This document shows positions 63,305-64,000 of a DNA stretch of 64,000 bases, one piece after another. The stretch comes from Mesorhizobium sp. L-8-3 (GTDB lineage: Bacteria > Pseudomonadota > Alphaproteobacteria > Rhizobiales > Rhizobiaceae): the NCBI RefSeq assembly GCF_016756615.1, contig NZ_AP023262.1:4775501-4839500 (forward strand), given 5' to 3'. Positions within the stretch are counted from its first letter, which is position 1, and each line of letters begins with the position of its first letter. Under the pieces are notes generated by a model, which was not told the origin of the DNA, searched no databases, and saw only the letters and a list, made by a program, of their open reading frames with translations. A program made the translations under genes and the position numbers.

Positions 63305-63757
63305 ATGAAAACCGCTGCGATCGCGTTGCTTGCAACGACGCTCGCGGCAGTATCTGGTGGTCGGGCCGAGGAGCCCGCAGCCGAGCCCACGGCCCCGGCA
63401 ACCCGGACCGAGGAGCGTGTCAAGAACCCCGTGGCCGAGTTCGCCGGCATCGACAAGATCACCGGCCGTATCATCACCTTCGACGTCTATATCGACGAGA
63501 CGGTTCAGTTCGGCGCGCTTCAAGTGACGCCGCGTGTGTGCTATTCGCGGCCCGAGGCCGAAGAACCCAAGACCGATTCCTTCGTCGAAGTCGACGAGAT
63601 CACCCTCGACCGCAAGATCCGGCGCATCTTCACGGGCTGGATGTTCGCCGAGAGCCCTGGCCTCAACGCGGTGGAGCATGCCGTCTACGACGTGTGGCTG
63701 AAGGCCTGCAAGCGGAAGTCCGACGTTCCGCCGCCGGAAGCCGCGAAGACGAACTGA
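63305..63757 (+). CDS. Exported DUF2155 protein
   Basis: A 150-residue protein: signal peptide MKTAAIALLATTLAAVSGG, a Pro/Glu/Thr-rich spacer, then the DUF2155 domain (VAEFAGIDKITGRIITFDVY, VTPRVCYSRPEAEEPKTDSF, IRRIFTGWMFAESPGLNAVE) with two cysteines (VTPRVCYSR and WLKACKRKS) that could pair. DUF2155 genes commonly follow NDUFA12 in alphaproteobacteria. Function unknown. Confidence 0.9.
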   Translation: MKTAAIALLATTLAAVSGGRAEEPAAEPTAPATRTEERVKNPVAEFAGIDKITGRIITFDVYIDETVQFGALQVTPRVCYSRPEAEEPKTDSFVEVDEITLDRKIRRIFTGWMFAESPGLNAVEHAVYDVWLKACKRKSDVPPPEAAKTN

Positions 63758-63765
63758 TCGCCGGT

Positions 63766-63792
63766 CGGCCTGGATGTCGACACTCCAGGCCG
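63766..63792. terminator. Hairpin after the DUF2155 gene
   Basis: CGGCCTGGA and TCCAGGCCG form a perfect 9-bp stem around TGTCGACAC, starting nine bases after the stop. No T-run follows, so it is a stem-loop at the transcript end rather than a classical intrinsic terminator. Confidence 0.5.
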
Positions 63793-63945
63793 CGCGACCC
63801 TTGGAACGCCTGGCTTTCGCGCCGGCAGGCGCGGCGCGCGATCGTATGCAACATCCGGTCCTTCAACCATTGGCCTGAGCCGCTCGGAACATTTCTCGAG
63901 CCACATCGGTCCCCCGACATCCTTTCCCTGCGGCAGGAGATCGTG

Positions 63946-64000
63946 GTGACGGCCGACATAGACGAACTGCTTGTCCTCGAAAGAGCCTTCTGGACCGGAG
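63946..64000 (+). CDS. Start of a plus-strand gene (partial)
   Basis: GTG 63946 preceded by AGGAG with six-base spacing opens VTADIDELLVLERAFWTG and runs off the right edge. The helical start with LERAFW resembles SnoaL/DUF4440-type proteins, but only 18 codons are visible, so the family is a guess. Confidence 0.4.
   Translation, partial: MTADIDELLVLERAFWTG

Noticed and set aside
63663-63959. Minus-strand frames at the right edge
   Set aside because: They overlap the end of the well-supported DUF2155 gene and have no family features. A plus-strand start with a good ribosome site at 63946 explains the edge better.

Overview
The window is GC-rich, densely coded DNA from an alphaproteobacterium of the Hyphomicrobiales (Rhizobiales), most like the Phyllobacteriaceae (Mesorhizobium, Chelativorans, Aquamicrobium and relatives). 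This rests on the CckA hybrid kinase, an NDUFA12-type complex I subunit, a BTLCP protein, DUF3126, DUF2155 and DUF922 proteins, a one-cysteine DksA, and a dispersed palindromic intergenic repeat of rhizobial type. It reads as chromosomal core and near-core sequence. I see no rRNA, tRNA, CRISPR array, insertion sequence, prophage or integrase.

Left part (1-22.7 kb). The window opens inside a giant minus-strand membrane-anchored coiled-coil protein built of about 22 tandem 36-residue units and then 29-residue units. Next come an orphan Hpt protein, a [2Fe-2S] ferredoxin with a thioredoxin-reductase-like ferredoxin reductase, a secreted HExxH protein (DUF922), the folP-folB-folK folate operon, a CPA2 cation/proton antiporter, a membrane alpha/beta hydrolase translationally coupled to an ICMT-like methyltransferase, the YcjX/YcjF pair, a SixA-type phosphatase, dksA, and a divergent pair of citrate synthase homologues, one carrying an N-terminal helix-turn-helix.

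Middle part (22.7-47 kb). cckA and a purine nucleoside phosphorylase precede a complete urea ABC transporter operon, urtABCDE, with a textbook sigma-54 promoter. Then follow pccB with a glyoxalase-like gene, a double cold-shock-domain protein, DUF192, two alpha/beta hydrolases, a LysR/EamA divergent pair, an HD/enoyl-CoA-hydratase-like/GNAT operon, cysE and a gamma carbonic anhydrase.

Right part (47-64 kb). A BTLCP protein, a 1-kb gene-free stretch of palindromic repeats, PAS and tandem PilZ proteins, a rhomboid protease, a CBS protein, a YjhX-like protein, gatB and dodecin lead to a complete urease cluster split into two divergent arms (ureF-D-A-B-C on minus, ureE-ureG on plus) with a nickel permease (HupE/UreJ) nearby. 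NDUFA12, DUF2155 and the start of a further gene close the window.

The main joint theme is nitrogen from urea: UrtABCDE (sigma-54, so probably Ntr-controlled) imports urea, the permease brings nickel, and urease with accessory proteins D, E, F and G releases ammonia. The least explained objects are the giant repeat protein, the HTH-citrate synthase pair with a palindrome between them, the membrane hydrolase/ICMT operon, a G-quadruplex motif held in a hairpin loop near 47.1 kb, and several dispersed palindromic repeats, two of which supply the stop codon of the neighbouring gene.
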